Shown here one piece after another: positions 45,901 through 57,322 of a stretch of 64,000 bases of DNA. The notes below the pieces were generated by a model. The model searched no databases. It worked only from the letters and a program-made list of their open reading frames with translations, and was not told the origin of the DNA. This stretch comes from Macrostomum hystrix (Eukaryota; Platyhelminthes; Macrostomidae): the NCBI GenBank assembly GCA_950097015.1, contig CATNEN010000039.1, positions 3,980,001 to 4,044,000 on the forward strand, in the 5' to 3' direction. The position numbers and the translations under genes were made by a program. Every line of letters begins with the position of its first letter. The stretch's first letter is position 1.

Positions 45901-46716
45901 GAGTGAGTGACAGAGAGTGAGTGACAGAGAGTGAGTGACAGGGACTGAGTGACAGGGAGTGAGTGACAGGGAGTGAGTGACAGAGAGTGATTGACAGGGA
46001 GTGAGTGACAGGGAGTAAGGATTGCGAGCGACCACGGATTGTTTATAGCTAGCCGGCTATAAAAAGGGGAGCCAGATTTACCTGGATCTGCGAATCGGAT
46101 CTAAAGAGGCTGAGACGCTGCTGCTTTGACGCTTCAGAACTCGAGCTCCAACCGATTGACGATTCGCGGCGTGGTAGGATCGGCGAAGTTTAAATTTACT
46201 GGGGCTTGAATGCGAACGTGGGGATCGAGACAGCAGCGCCTTGGAGCTGCCTCTAGGATAGCCGCAAATTCGCCTTTTTTCAATCTTCTGTTGCTGCTGC
46301 TTCTGTTTCTGCTGTTGTTGCAAGCTCTGAAGCTTTCTTTGTTCTTGGAGACAGCGCTGCTTAGCTAGCAGCAGGTCGAGGTCCAATCGGACGCGTTCAA
46401 TTTTATTGCGCAACTGTCGCCTGACTTCTGATTGGCCAGCGCTTAAGACTCGATGGGGTGGCGGGCATGCCTGAGTGGGTGGGGGCAGCGTCAGTGGTTG
46501 CTGATTGGGCAGGGGCTGTGTTACTGGTTGTGTAGGCAGGTTCACAATGGCTGGCAAGCATTTTTTGGTCTGCCTTGCCATTAGCTGCTCTTTTGCAGCC
46601 TGAATTTTTGCATCTAATTGCAAACGCAGCTCAGTAATGCCATTGAGTAGAGCCTTCTGCTGCTGCTGCTGATGTACACCTCTAATTGTAGCTGTAGCAA
46701 TATTCTTTTCTGACAT
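42980..46716 (-). CDS. ZC3H3: CCCH zinc-finger protein, ZC3H3-like
   Basis: Three exons, 46716-46082, 45175-45038 and 43391-42980, join in exact phase to encode 394 residues. ZC3H3 (Smicl) is a nuclear CPSF30-related protein linked to mRNA 3' processing, polyadenylation and export. Four CCCH fingers lie at about 229-248 (C-x8-C-x5-C-x3-H, preceded by RLRKKRIYC), 256-276, 286-304 (spacing 8-4-3, NCPYRHV) and 314-333 (CQDFRLLGHC). KLPACEF matches the inter-finger KMPVC of the vertebrate protein. Vertebrate ZC3H3 has five fingers, and no fifth is seen here. The N terminus has two glutamine-rich coiled coils, and the tail has an eight-glutamine run and an acidic end. Both introns are about 90% minisatellite. 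A TAG acceptor-like site lies one base before the ATG. Confidence 0.85.
43430..44930. repeat. 47-bp minisatellite (about 31 copies) in ZC3H3 intron 2
   Basis: Units contain GAAGATTCTATGGGATTCTT, ATTCCTGGCATATTC and TGGGATGATAGC. Variants GGATATTTTGGG and AGCAAAG alternate with the main type in the left half, giving a dimeric pattern. The array occupies about 91% of the intron. Confidence 0.94.
45200..46020. repeat. 14-bp minisatellite (about 58 copies) in ZC3H3 intron 1
   Basis: Units of GAGTGAGTGACAGA or GAGTGAGTGACAGG with occasional GACGGAGT deletions. It fills about 90% of the intron and is strongly purine-rich on this strand. Confidence 0.94.
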
Positions 46717-47069
46717 GCTAGAATACAATATTTAATGAATATAATTTATCAGACATTTATTAAAATCAAAAAATCAAAAACTGTTAGGCAAACACTAAAG
46801 ACTACAAAGTTAACCTTTTCATTTTAAATTCATTTCGAAAACTAATTTACTATCTAAAAACTGGGCAACTATTTTAGATGTAATTAATGGTTTAAAAATT
46901 ATCACCAGCTAATTTTTCATGCATATTAAGTAACAATGAATGATTTTTAAGGGCAAGCAGCTAGCTACAGCTGTTTCCTTTACTTAATCTTGCAATTTAA
47001 GATTTTTAAAGAGCATTTCAGAACTGCAAGAAATTTTAGGACAAAATCTTATTGATTGTTTTCTAGATG
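46717..47069. other. AT-rich 5' flank of ZC3H3, no gene seen
   Basis: Unique AT-rich sequence upstream of the ZC3H3 start; presumably promoter-containing. No TATA or CCAAT box stands out. Confidence 0.4.
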
Positions 47070-47077
47070 CTTTAAAC

Positions 47078-48306
47078 CAGTGTTGGGCATCACTACTCTA
47101 AAAAGTATTGAATTAAAGCAATACTTGGATATTGATACTCAAAAAGGTATCGGAGATATTTCAAAGTCCGATACCAAAATTTGAGTATCATCAATACTTT
47201 AGTCCCACACTTCAGAAAATGCAAAAAACTGTCTACAAAAGGCAAAAACATGAAATTTTACCATGTACCAAACTGTTTCACTGTATTTACTATTTAAATT
47301 TGTGACAGAAACTTAAAGACAACTGTTTTGTTAATGTGTTAAGGTGGAAGCAAAGCCTTTAAAAAAGTTTTTTGTTGTGGCAGCAAAGATTGGCACTGCG
47401 TGGTCTGTGCTTTATTTATTTGTGCAATGTTGATGTACAAAGTTGAGGCAAGAAAGGGAGGCATGATCACATAAACAAGGAATTAGCGAGTCTCTCCAAT
47501 CCCCAGATTTCACACACAAGTGTGCAGCTTGCACAAAAGGACAGCTGGGCATGAGGTGCAACACTCATTAATCATTCAACAGACCCACAATGGTAGATAA
47601 CTTCAATTAAAAAAACTTTCTTATCTCTGGACAAAGATCATTGTAATCCTGTTCAAGTTCCACCTATTGTTGCTGTCATTGAATAGAAATATCCTCATTG
47701 TCATTGACAATGGCCATGGTCAATGTGACAATGTCATGATCAACAGAGTCAGTCACCACTCACTAGTCAAATGAGTCAAGTGAGGTGAGATGAGATCAGA
47801 GATGTCACTAGGATAAAAATTACTACAGTCCCTTTACTAGTCAATAGTCACTACTAAAGAAAGGCTAATTGCAGTTCAATTTATTGGTGTAGTCCACTGG
47901 CAATCAATTACTGGTTAGTTGATTGATTAATGACTTGACTTTCTTCAAATTTGTAAAATAATGTTTATATAAATTAAAATTTAAACTTTTGTACAGATTT
48001 ATATATATTTATGCATTCTAGAAAAAATAGCAAAAATGGTACAGTTTAAGCGAAAATACCTTTTTGATGATTTAATTTAAATACAATTTTTTCTTTTTTA
48101 TTGCCTTCTCGTAGTTTTAAATTCATCATTTGTTAAAAGTAGGCCTATCCAACTATTGAGCATTGGAGTATTGAACATAATTTTTTTTTCACTCAATACC
48201 TTAGTCCAATACTGTCCAAAAAGGATTGAGGTCCAATACTCTAATACCAAAATTGTGTTGTTGATAGTATCGGAGTATCTGAGTATTGGACCTATGCCCA
48301 ACACTG
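47078..48306. mobile_element. Non-autonomous hAT-type element (1,229 bp)
   Basis: The ends are perfect 13-bp inverted repeats, CAGTGTTGGGCAT at the left and ATGCCCAACACTG at the right. They are flanked by the perfect 8-bp direct repeat CTTTAAAC (47070-47077 and 48307-48314). CAGTGTTGGGC-type ends with 8-bp target sites are the hAT signature. Subterminal regions carry multiple AGTATTG/CAATACT motifs in both orientations. No transposase coding is seen, so it needs a helper. Intact ends and target sites suggest fairly recent insertion. Confidence 0.93.
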
Positions 48307-48314
48307 CTTTAAAC

Positions 48315-50624
48315 ATAAGAAAATTGTTCTAATGATTAATGCTGCTTACAAGCAATAGCCAGAAAAAAACAAAAGCTTTTTATTTCTTTTATCCTTAAAC
48401 AAATTTTTTATTTTATTTAAAGTGCATAAATTATTAATTATGAACTCATTCCACATTTTTTGCAAAAATCTAATTAGTAAAGTCATGGACAAAAAAATAA
48501 TGTAATTACTCTATCATGAACTGAACTACAGTAAAGTGAAAGTAGTAGGGCCTAAAGCATTTGTTTTTTTAGCTAATCATATTTAGATTTTAACTGTTTT
48601 GGATTTACACCAATAGGTAAAAAATCTGGAAAGTTTGCAAAGGCTTCTTAAATGTCAGTGACTAAGCCTAAGGCTAGGCTAGGCTACAATTATAAAAGCA
48701 AAAATGCATGCACTTAAGTTATCAGTTGCAGCTTCACGTTTTACTTATTAACAATTTAGGATGAAAGACTCACTTATACAGGAGTCCAGGAGAAGCATCT
48801 ATTAGTTATAGTAGATGACAGAAAAAACGGATAAATTGATTCTCTAGTACAGACCTGTTATGTCAATTGTTTTGTAGAAAAATTTTGATTTAAAATTGCG
48901 AAAAAGAAATAGTATATCTTATAGTTTGCATGAATTTTAGGATTTTAGTTATAAAAATTAAATCTTTTTAAATGAGCGTATAATTCATTTAATTAAATAC
49001 GTAATGGTTTAAGGCTTTATATTTGTTAGAGTAATAAAATGCATATACATATTTAAAGTTTAATACTTCTAAGAACGATATTAGAAACCTAAGCCCCCTT
49101 TGTATCCAAATTGTAGTCTCAGCTCTGTAGCTAATATCATATGTTTAATGTATTTGAACTGTAGCATCAGAATAACAATTTTAATGAGTTATCATTGTAT
49201 AAAGGAATAGATTGAGATACTGGTATTGCAAGCATATGTTATGGCATCGTAACCTTATTTACTTTTATGAACTTTCCCAATATTCTATTACAATCTGTGT
49301 TACTCGCATTTTTAGTGTTTGTTTTTTTGTTCTCATTCAGTAAAATATTACACTATTAATAAGAAGAAATGTCTCGCAATACCACCTGTATCTAGGCTAC
49401 GACTGAAAGTATACATTAAGGAAGGTGTTATCCTTACACTTTTATGGCATGCAGGAAGCAAATCCCCCCAGTTTGCTAATGATAAAGCATTGCACCCCGA
49501 CTGCATGCATTAAATATTATTTAATGAAATGATAGTCAGTATGTATAATACTTTGATAACCATAGTATTTTCTGGATAAAGCTTATAAAATCTTAGAAAG
49601 AGCTTGAGTAAGCCTTTATTGGCCAAAATGTTCTTAGGTTAATAATCAGTAACTTATATATATCATATATATATATATATTCATAAGCTACCAAGATCTA
49701 CCGCCAATGACTACCTATAACTATTCATATATAGATTTGGCAATAGACAAATTCATATGGCCTTTGTACTAACTAACAGTAACTGACTAAGTAACTATAA
49801 CCGACATATATTGATTATAATTAATCAAGAAATGTAATTCATAAGAAAGTATAAAACTAAGTACAAATTTGATGTATACTCCAATTTTTTATATTTCTGT
49901 TGCAGTTACAGTCTAATAAATTATTATATCATTATTTTGCTTGTCAAACATGAAAGTCATTCTTTTGCTTTTTAGAAAGCTCTATAAAATTAATACTCAT
50001 AAAACCAACTGAAAAGGCAAAAAACTCAATATAATTTGTCTTTGGTGGCAAGGTGTGTCCTGGAAATATTAGTTTTGCTAGTTAGCCAAATAAATGAATA
50101 GTATTTTTTCTCTACTTTTGTGTTGTAGCCTTAGCAATGCAAAATAACTTTTATATATGTATATTATTTAGTCACTTATAGTCTTTCACATATCCAAATT
50201 TCATACTTTGAACTTTAATTTAAACTTTAGCGTTATTTTATTTTAATTCAGTTACCTCTTCATCATATCATTCTTTTTTATATTTTATGCCTCTCACCAG
50301 ACAATGAATACCAAAAATGCAAATCCTTGAAATTGATTTCTGCCATAATATATATTATGGTATTCCCAAAATCATGATAACTAATTTGCTAATGGGATGA
50401 ATGGTTTAAAAATTTAGCAGTCTCTCACACAAAGACTTAATAAAACTTTTGCCACTGTTGGGCTTCTTGCACATCTATCATCTTGCGTTTTTTTAAGATG
50501 ACCACGTATAAGTTGGTACATATATTGGTTTATGTATTTATTGATACATGCATATAAATACATAGAACAATGCAGTCATAGGAATTATTAGGTAAATGAA
50601 TCCAATGATTCTACTGTCGTCATC
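48315..50624. other. AT-rich intergenic spacer
   Basis: No coding or RNA gene is recognised. It contains an AT dinucleotide run near 49,660-49,680. AATAAA on the minus strand at 50,537-50,542 lies 83 nt beyond the stop of the coiled-coil gene and is a good candidate poly(A) signal for it. Confidence 0.5.
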
Positions 50625-52680
50625 TCACACTGGTGACTCAGCCCTGCTAGGCAGTCCCGATAGATTCGCCTCGGACTGTTCCTCAATGGCAGCTGGCTGG
50701 GCTGCTCCCCTGAGTCGGAGGTAGCCGGCTTTGCCTGCCTCGGCTAGCTGGCGCTGGAGCTCCTGCTCGCTGTTGATGATGCGGACCACCTTGTAGGCCT
50801 CCTCGCTGGATTCCAGCACGCTGTTCTTCCGGTCCACCTCGTGCCGCCTGGTCTCAATGCGCTTTAGACTGAAGCTGCCAATCTGCGGTGCGGTTTGTTG
50901 GACTAGTCAGATTGACAGGTTTGACAGTGATAGGACTGTCAGATTTACATGTATGACAGTGGCAGGATTGAAAGTTAGGGTTTTGTAACATCAGCAGGGC
51001 TGATCTCACCTGACTTCTGAGCGGCCTTGCCTTGACCGGCGCTCCAAACATGGCCACAGTCTGGCGCATCAGCGCATTCGGGTGATTGGCAGTCAGCGCC
51101 GCCATCCTTTTAGCGAACTCGTGGCGCGTTTTGTTCAACTCCTCGGCATCGTCTTTTACTTTGGCTTTACTTTTTACTCCTCCGTCCGCCGCCTCATCGT
51201 CTTCGTCGTCGTCTTCTTCTTCGACCTCGTCGACTTCTTCTTCGTCTGGCGGCGGCGATCGAATCTCTTTGTTGCGCACGTGCTCGATCAGAAAGTCGAT
51301 GAACGACTGCCTGGCCCTGGCGGCCTCGCGGAAGCGTCGCAGTCGTTCCTCCTCGGCGCGATCTTGCTGGGCGCGTTGGCCAAGCTCGCGCCGGCGCTGC
51401 TCGTTGGCTTCCAGACGGCGTCTCATTGCGTCCTTTTGGTTTGTGAGTCAGGTACACTGATTATTGTGCGCGAGTGTCTGTGGCCTACAGGTGCTATGCC
51501 AGCTCATCCCACTTCTTACGAGGTTGACATCAGTTCAGGAGTACCCAGGAGGGTCTGGGTTAAGCTACATTGTCACAGAGCTACATCATGACACCGAAAT
51601 GTTTTTTAGATCAGTGGTCAGCAAACTCCGGCCAGTGTCCCTCGAAGCTCCAAATCCGGCCCGAAGCTCTTCCAACACCTATAGTATCCTTTTTCATCTG
51701 GAGATGGAGAGTCTCATCCTCCCCTGCGTCTCATCTGTCATGCATATTATCTCTCCCCTCTCTCATGTCTCCCGTCTCTCTCCCGTCTCATCTCTCCACT
51801 GTCTCATCTCTCCCCTGTCTCGTCTCTCCCCTCTCTCATGTCTCCCGTCTCTCTCCCGTCTCATCTCTCCACTGTCTCATCTCTCCCCTGTCTCGTCTCT
51901 CCCCTCTCTCATGTCTCCCGTCTCTCTCCCGTCTCATCTCTCCACTGTCTCATCTCTCCCCTGTCTCATCTCTCCCCTCTCTCATGTCTCCCGTCTCTCT
52001 CCCGTCTCATCTCTCCACTGTCTCATCTCTCCCCTGTCTCATCTCTCCCCTCTCTCCCCTGTCTCATCTCTCCCGTCTCTCTCCCGTCTCATATCTCCCC
52101 TGTCTCATCTCTCCCCTCTCTCCCCTGTCTCATCTCTCCCGTCTCTCTCCCGTCTCATATCTCCCCTGTCTCATCTCTCCCCTCTCTCCCCTGTCTCATC
52201 TCTCCCGTCTCTCTCCCGTCTCATCTCTCCCCTGTCTCATCTCTCCCTTCTCTCCCCGGTCTCATCTCTCCCGTCTCTCTCCCGTCTCATCTCTCCCCTG
52301 TCTCATCTCTCACCTTTGTCATTCCTACAGTTAATGGATTCAGTCCATGGACTCGGGGGGACGCAGCACCTATCCAAATTTCCTCCCAGCCTATGCTAAC
52401 AGTAAGGCCGCTTTTAAAGGTAGATAAAATTATAATATTTTTGCTAGTAGATTGAGATCCCAACTCCCGAACCGCTGGCATGAATAATAGCCTCGGTAGT
52501 GCCACCCACCTCCGCTCTCTGCATGGTGCGCAGCTCGTACTGTCTGTGCTTCTCGATGTGGCTGTCCACCAGTGCTTTGAGCCGCTCGCTCTCCATTCGA
52601 TTGCGCGTCTTGACCAGCTCCATGGAGCGGAAGAGCGAATTGTGAACGTCCGTCTCGTTTCTTAGACGGTTCCTCTGCAT
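50625..52680 (-). CDS. Charged coiled-coil protein, family not recognised
   Basis: Three exons, 52680-52510, 51432-51010 and 50882-50625, all phase 0, encode 283 residues. Residues 1 to about 105 are a long, highly charged helix with heptad-like spacing (ETDVHNSLFRSMELVKTRNR; EANEQRRRELGQRAQQDRAE). A short conserved-looking SFIDFLIEHVRNKEI comes next, then an acidic low-complexity stretch rich in E and D. A basic segment with NALMRQTVAMFGAPVKA follows, and then a second short helix. I do not recognise the family. An axonemal or cytoskeletal coiled-coil protein is one possibility, but nothing proves it. The start codon is 296 nt from that of SPG11 on the other strand, so the two probably share a bidirectional promoter. 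An acceptor-like CAG lies five bases before the ATG. Confidence 0.72.
51742..52315. repeat. Polypyrimidine minisatellite in the coiled-coil gene intron
   Basis: Repeats of TCTCATCTCTCCCCTGTC and TCTCTCCCGTCTCATCTC, with higher-order blocks of about 90 and 60 bp. It is almost purely C/T apart from isolated A and G. The reverse complement belongs to the same motif family as arrays at 39.9-40.1 kb and 57.8-58.1 kb. Confidence 0.9.
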
Positions 52681-52976
52681 AGCAACTGATTGTTTAACTG
52701 TTTTACCAATATTTAAGAATCATTGCGCATCTACTTATGCCTTGCGTGGTCGCTTATCTTGCCTTGGGTTATAAATAATTTAGGATAAAAAAGATGGCCG
52801 ATAGAACGGACTGCGTGTTACTCCTCTTGTCCAATGAGAGCCGCGCCCGATTTGAGCATCTGCTCAATTATTTATGCGACTTGCAGCACCGCGAGAGAGT
52901 TTAGTTTGCTAGTCAGATGGTGTTTCTCCGCATGCTCAAATACCTCAATTTTCTGCTGTATATTTGATCCATAGTG
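52681..52976. promoter_or_regulatory. Putative bidirectional promoter (coiled-coil gene / SPG11)
   Basis: A 296-bp interval separates the two divergent start codons. It holds a CCAAT box within CCAATGAGAGCCGCGCCC (52,831) and a YY1-like AAGATGGCCG (52,791). There is no convincing TATA box. A head-to-head arrangement with such elements is typical of shared housekeeping promoters. Confidence 0.45.
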
Positions 52977-55900
52977 ATGACCTTGGTGAGTGCTTTGTAA
53001 TATTTGTATTGATAAGTTCAGGAAAATGTATTAAAATCGCCTGATTTACTTGCAGTCTTCAGCAGTGGCAGCAGCGGAGGCTGCAGCCGCAGCGTGCAGT
53101 CGCTACGTGCACTGCACTGTGCGTGAATCCGGGCAAAATAACTTGCCGATCCAGCCCAGCCTGAGCAGTGCCGACCCCGACTCTGCTGCTGCTGCTGCTC
53201 ATCTGTCCTGCGATCCAAGCGGTGTCGAGTCCAAATGGCTGCTCACCCTGACTGGCTTGTCAAATCCGGCATCAAAAGCTAGTCGTCAAAAAGCCGCAGC
53301 CAAGGCGAGTAGAAACTATCAAAGATTGCCTGGCCCACAGCGCGTCATCGTCAGCGGCTTCAATCGTCGCCGTCAGATCAGTCAGGAAGTGTCCAACAAT
53401 ACAGACAATGAATCCAGCATTGCTGTCAACGTGACATCGATATTTCAGTCATTAAAGCTGCCAGATGCTGCCAGCATTGAAGTCTCCGCCTCCACCGTCG
53501 TTGCCACCCGCGCCTGGGTCTATGCGACTCTTCGCCTGAGGCAGCCGCCGTGTCATTGGCTGCTGCTGATTGGCGTTCGGCGGGATCAAGGGAAGCAGCG
53601 GCACCGCCGAGTCTTCTTCTTCGATTGGACTTGCCACAATGACGACTCCGGACTGCCCAGCGTCATCCTCGGCGAGGACTGGCCGCCTTTAGTTGAATAT
53701 CCCGACTCCGCTTCGTCAGCTCTGCTGTTGTCTGAGCCGCCGGACAGTCTGGTCCGCCAGTTGATGCTGGGAGACGCGGCCGCCACCGCCGATCGACTCT
53801 GCGCCCTGAACGGCTGGAGCAGCCGCGGCTGCCTGGTGCCTCTGGCCAGCTTGGAGGCCGCCCTGCGGCAGCGCCAGCTGGACACCGTCGCCTTCTTTCT
53901 TAACAGCCACGAGAAGGCGCCCCCGGAGGCTGTCCGGCCGGCCCTGGACCTCATGCTGGACTACCTGGCCGGCCTGGCCGACAGTCCCGCCGGCATGCAG
54001 TACGCCGATCAGCTGGCCGCTAGAATCAACCGCTTCCTCTGCCGTCAGCTGACTGCCGACGGAGAGCCATTCGATGAAAGCGACCACGGCACAACCGGGG
54101 AGCTGTCGAAATATTTGAGTCGCGTTCGCAGATTCTGCCGACGACCGTCCGTGCAGCTGGGCGGAGTGAGTGCCGCTTCGCATGCGAAATTGACACAGTT
54201 TTTGCGGTTACTCTTTAAAGCTTCTCCTGTTTGCTAGTAGAAATTCTAAAGCGGTCACTTTCCGTGTGGTTTATTACTCTCCCTCACGAACTGCCCTAGT
54301 TGCAGATGAAAGTTCAGTCTTTAAATTCCCTAAATTATCACTGAGTTTTCAAATAATCCCACCGATTTCCCTACAGCCGCCCTCGTCAGCTTCGAATTGG
54401 CCGAGGCGGCCTTCAACTGCCTCATCGTCAGCTTCCTCAACATCGGCCTCTGCAGCAGCAGCAGCAGCCTGGTCGCAGCTGGCCAACACAGACATCCTTG
54501 TCGACGCCTGCTTGTCGAATCGTGTCACCCAGGCGCTCGAGTTCGTCTCGAATTCATCCGCGTCAGCGTCATCGGTCAGCACCGCCGCCGACTGCCTGGC
54601 TGTGTGCAGATCGCGAGTTCGATACCTTGTTGGCCGGCGCCAGCTGACCGAGGCGCGCGCCCTGCTGACTGCCAGCGGCGCCGATTCGGCGAGGGAGCTG
54701 CGAGAACTTCTGCTAGACTGCGCCGACTGCGGCCTGCGGGCATGGCTGTTTCACCAGCTCGCCGACGACCTGCCCCAGGAGCTTCTGGTGAGCCGGCCGT
54801 GACCTCCGCTTTGCTGAACCCAGCCAGAACCCTCCACGCCAGTCTGAACCCTCCACGCCAGTCTAAACCCTCCACCCCAGGCAGAACCCTCCACCCCATC
54901 CTAAACCCTCCACCCCATACTAAACCCTCCACCCAAGCCAGAACCCTCCACGCCAGTCTGAACCCTCCAACCCTTCACCTCAGCCTGAACCCTCCACCCC
55001 AGCCTTAACCCTCCACCCCAGCCTGAACCCTCCACCCAGTCTGAACCCTCCACCCAGTCTGAACCCTCCACCCAGCCTTAACCCACCACCCCAGCCTTAA
55101 CCCTCCACCCAGTCTGAACCCTCCACCCAGTCTGAACCCTCCACCCAGTCTGAACCCTCCACCCAGCCTTAACCCTCCACCCCAGCCTTAACCCTCCACC
55201 CCAGCCTGAACCCTCCACCCCAGCCTTAACCCTCCACCCCAGCCTGAACCCTCCACCCAGTCTGAACCCTCCACCCCAGTCTGAACCCTCCACCCCAGTC
55301 TGAACCCTCCACCCCAGTCTGAACCCTCCACCCAGACTTAACCCTCCACCCCAGTCTGAACCCTCCACCCAGCCTTAACCCTCCACCCCAGCCTGAACCC
55401 TCCAGCTCAGCCAGAACCCTCCAGCTCAGCCAGAACCCTCCACCCCAGCCTTAACCCTCCACCCCAGCCTGAACCCTCCACGCCAGCCAGAACCCTCCAC
55501 GCCAGTCTGAACCCTCCACCCCAGCCTTAACCCTCCACCCCAGCCTGAACCCTCCACGCCAGCCAGAACCCTCCATCCCAGCCTTAACCCTCCACCCCAG
55601 CCAGAACCCTCCATCCCAGCTAGAACCCTCCACCCAAGCCAGAACCCTCCATCCCAGCTAGAACCCTCCACCCAAGCCAGAACCCTCCACGCCAGCCTTA
55701 ACCCTCCACCCCAGCCAGAACCCTCCATCCCAGCTAGAACCCTCCACCCAAGCCAGAACCTTCCACGCCAGGCAGAACCCTCCACCCTAGCCTAAACCCT
55801 CCACCCCAGGCAGAACCCTTTACTACACACAACCCAGCTGCACACACCCTAGCGGTCTCCCAAACTATTTATGAATTCATTCTGTTACGCACCATCCAAC

Positions 55901-57273
55901 ACTCCAGTCGGCCATGGATAGTCTCGAACGTCTACAAGCAGCCTACAACACCGACGAATCATTGTCCGAGCTTCGCTCCGCCCTTCTGCTAAACGAATCC
56001 GTCAATGCGTCGATAGGGTCGACATTGTCAGCGTCGGAACCTCCCGAGTCGTCGTCGCCGTCGTCATCGTCGTCGTTGACTCTTCGTCGACTTGTCGGTT
56101 TGGCGGAGCACCGCGTCGAAGAGCTGCTGCTGCGTCGAGCCCTGGCTGTGGACTCGCTGCCCGCGGTGCTGCAGAGATTTCCCTCCGATCTGGTGTGGCG
56201 TCACCTGCTGGCTGCCAGGAGCTATCGCCTGCTGTCCGAGGCACTGGTGGTCGCTCGGCCGGGCCCCGCCGAGCTGGACGGCCTGCACCACCTGCCGGAG
56301 TGGCTGGCGGAGCCGTTGCTTTGCCAGGCCGCCCTGGCCGGCCAGTTCAGCGCCAGGGAGCGGGCAGATCGGCGCCGATGGTTGCGCAGATGCGTCCTTG
56401 CCGGTTGCTTAGCAACAGATTCCGCATCGTTGCGCGCTTTGCTGGACGAGGCGCTAGACTCTGGTCACGTGACTGCGGCGTCCTACGCGTTGGATCTGCT
56501 GGAGGAGTTTGGCGAAGAAGTGACGTCATCGGATGATGAGACGGTTGAAGGTGAAGACGGTGAGCCATTTTAAAGATAATGAATAGCCTTGAACAGCTTA
56601 AGTCTACTAACCGAAGGAGTTGTAGCCTTGTGGTTAGAGTGTCCCCGGACTCACGACTTGATGGTCGGGGGTTTGATTCCTAACTCACTCGTGATGATGA
56701 TGGGTACCAGTCGTGAGATGCGCCGCGTAATAGCTGCGGTTGTGCTGCACATATGGCTTTATTAGGGTAGGTGTACTCAATTATTATTATTCATTATACT
56801 AATTGAGACGTCGGGAATTCGAATCTCCGCTTAAAACATTCCCTTGTGCTTCGTTTTACCCAGCTAAAAGGTTGTTCTAGCATCGGCGGGGGGGTTAATT
56901 ATTCGAGTGGATTAGGAGGGCTCCCCAGTCCATGGACTTAACTGGTGTACACCAGCCATTGGAAGCGGAGTGTAAGTACCTGTTGGGGCAGGGGTCACGT
57001 ATTATTTCTATCAATATCCCTTCATCTAAATGTATTGCTTTAACGTTAACAGACCCGTTGAAAATCAAGACATCACCCGGTGACGGCGATCGGCGTCTGC
57101 TTCTGCTGCTACGTCTGCGTCAGTTGCGACGAGCGCCGCGACTGGTGTCGACCACTGGGGACGAACCGGACAAACTCGGCCAAGTCACCTGGCCATTGGC
57201 CGCGCCGCTGAGGGAGGATCCGTCAAATCTCACCCTGGACGCGCTTCTGCCTGCGTGTCTAATTCCAGTGTTT

Positions 57274-57322
<49 letters not shown>

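Noticed and set aside
46058-46066. TATA-like TATAAAAAG box on the + strand
   Set aside because: It lies inside ZC3H3 intron 1 on the opposite strand, with no gene downstream.
51086-51591. + strand frames of 124-169 codons
   Set aside because: They are antisense to the coiled-coil gene exon 51010-51432. The Ser/Phe-rich translation mirrors the acidic and charged tracts of the real protein.
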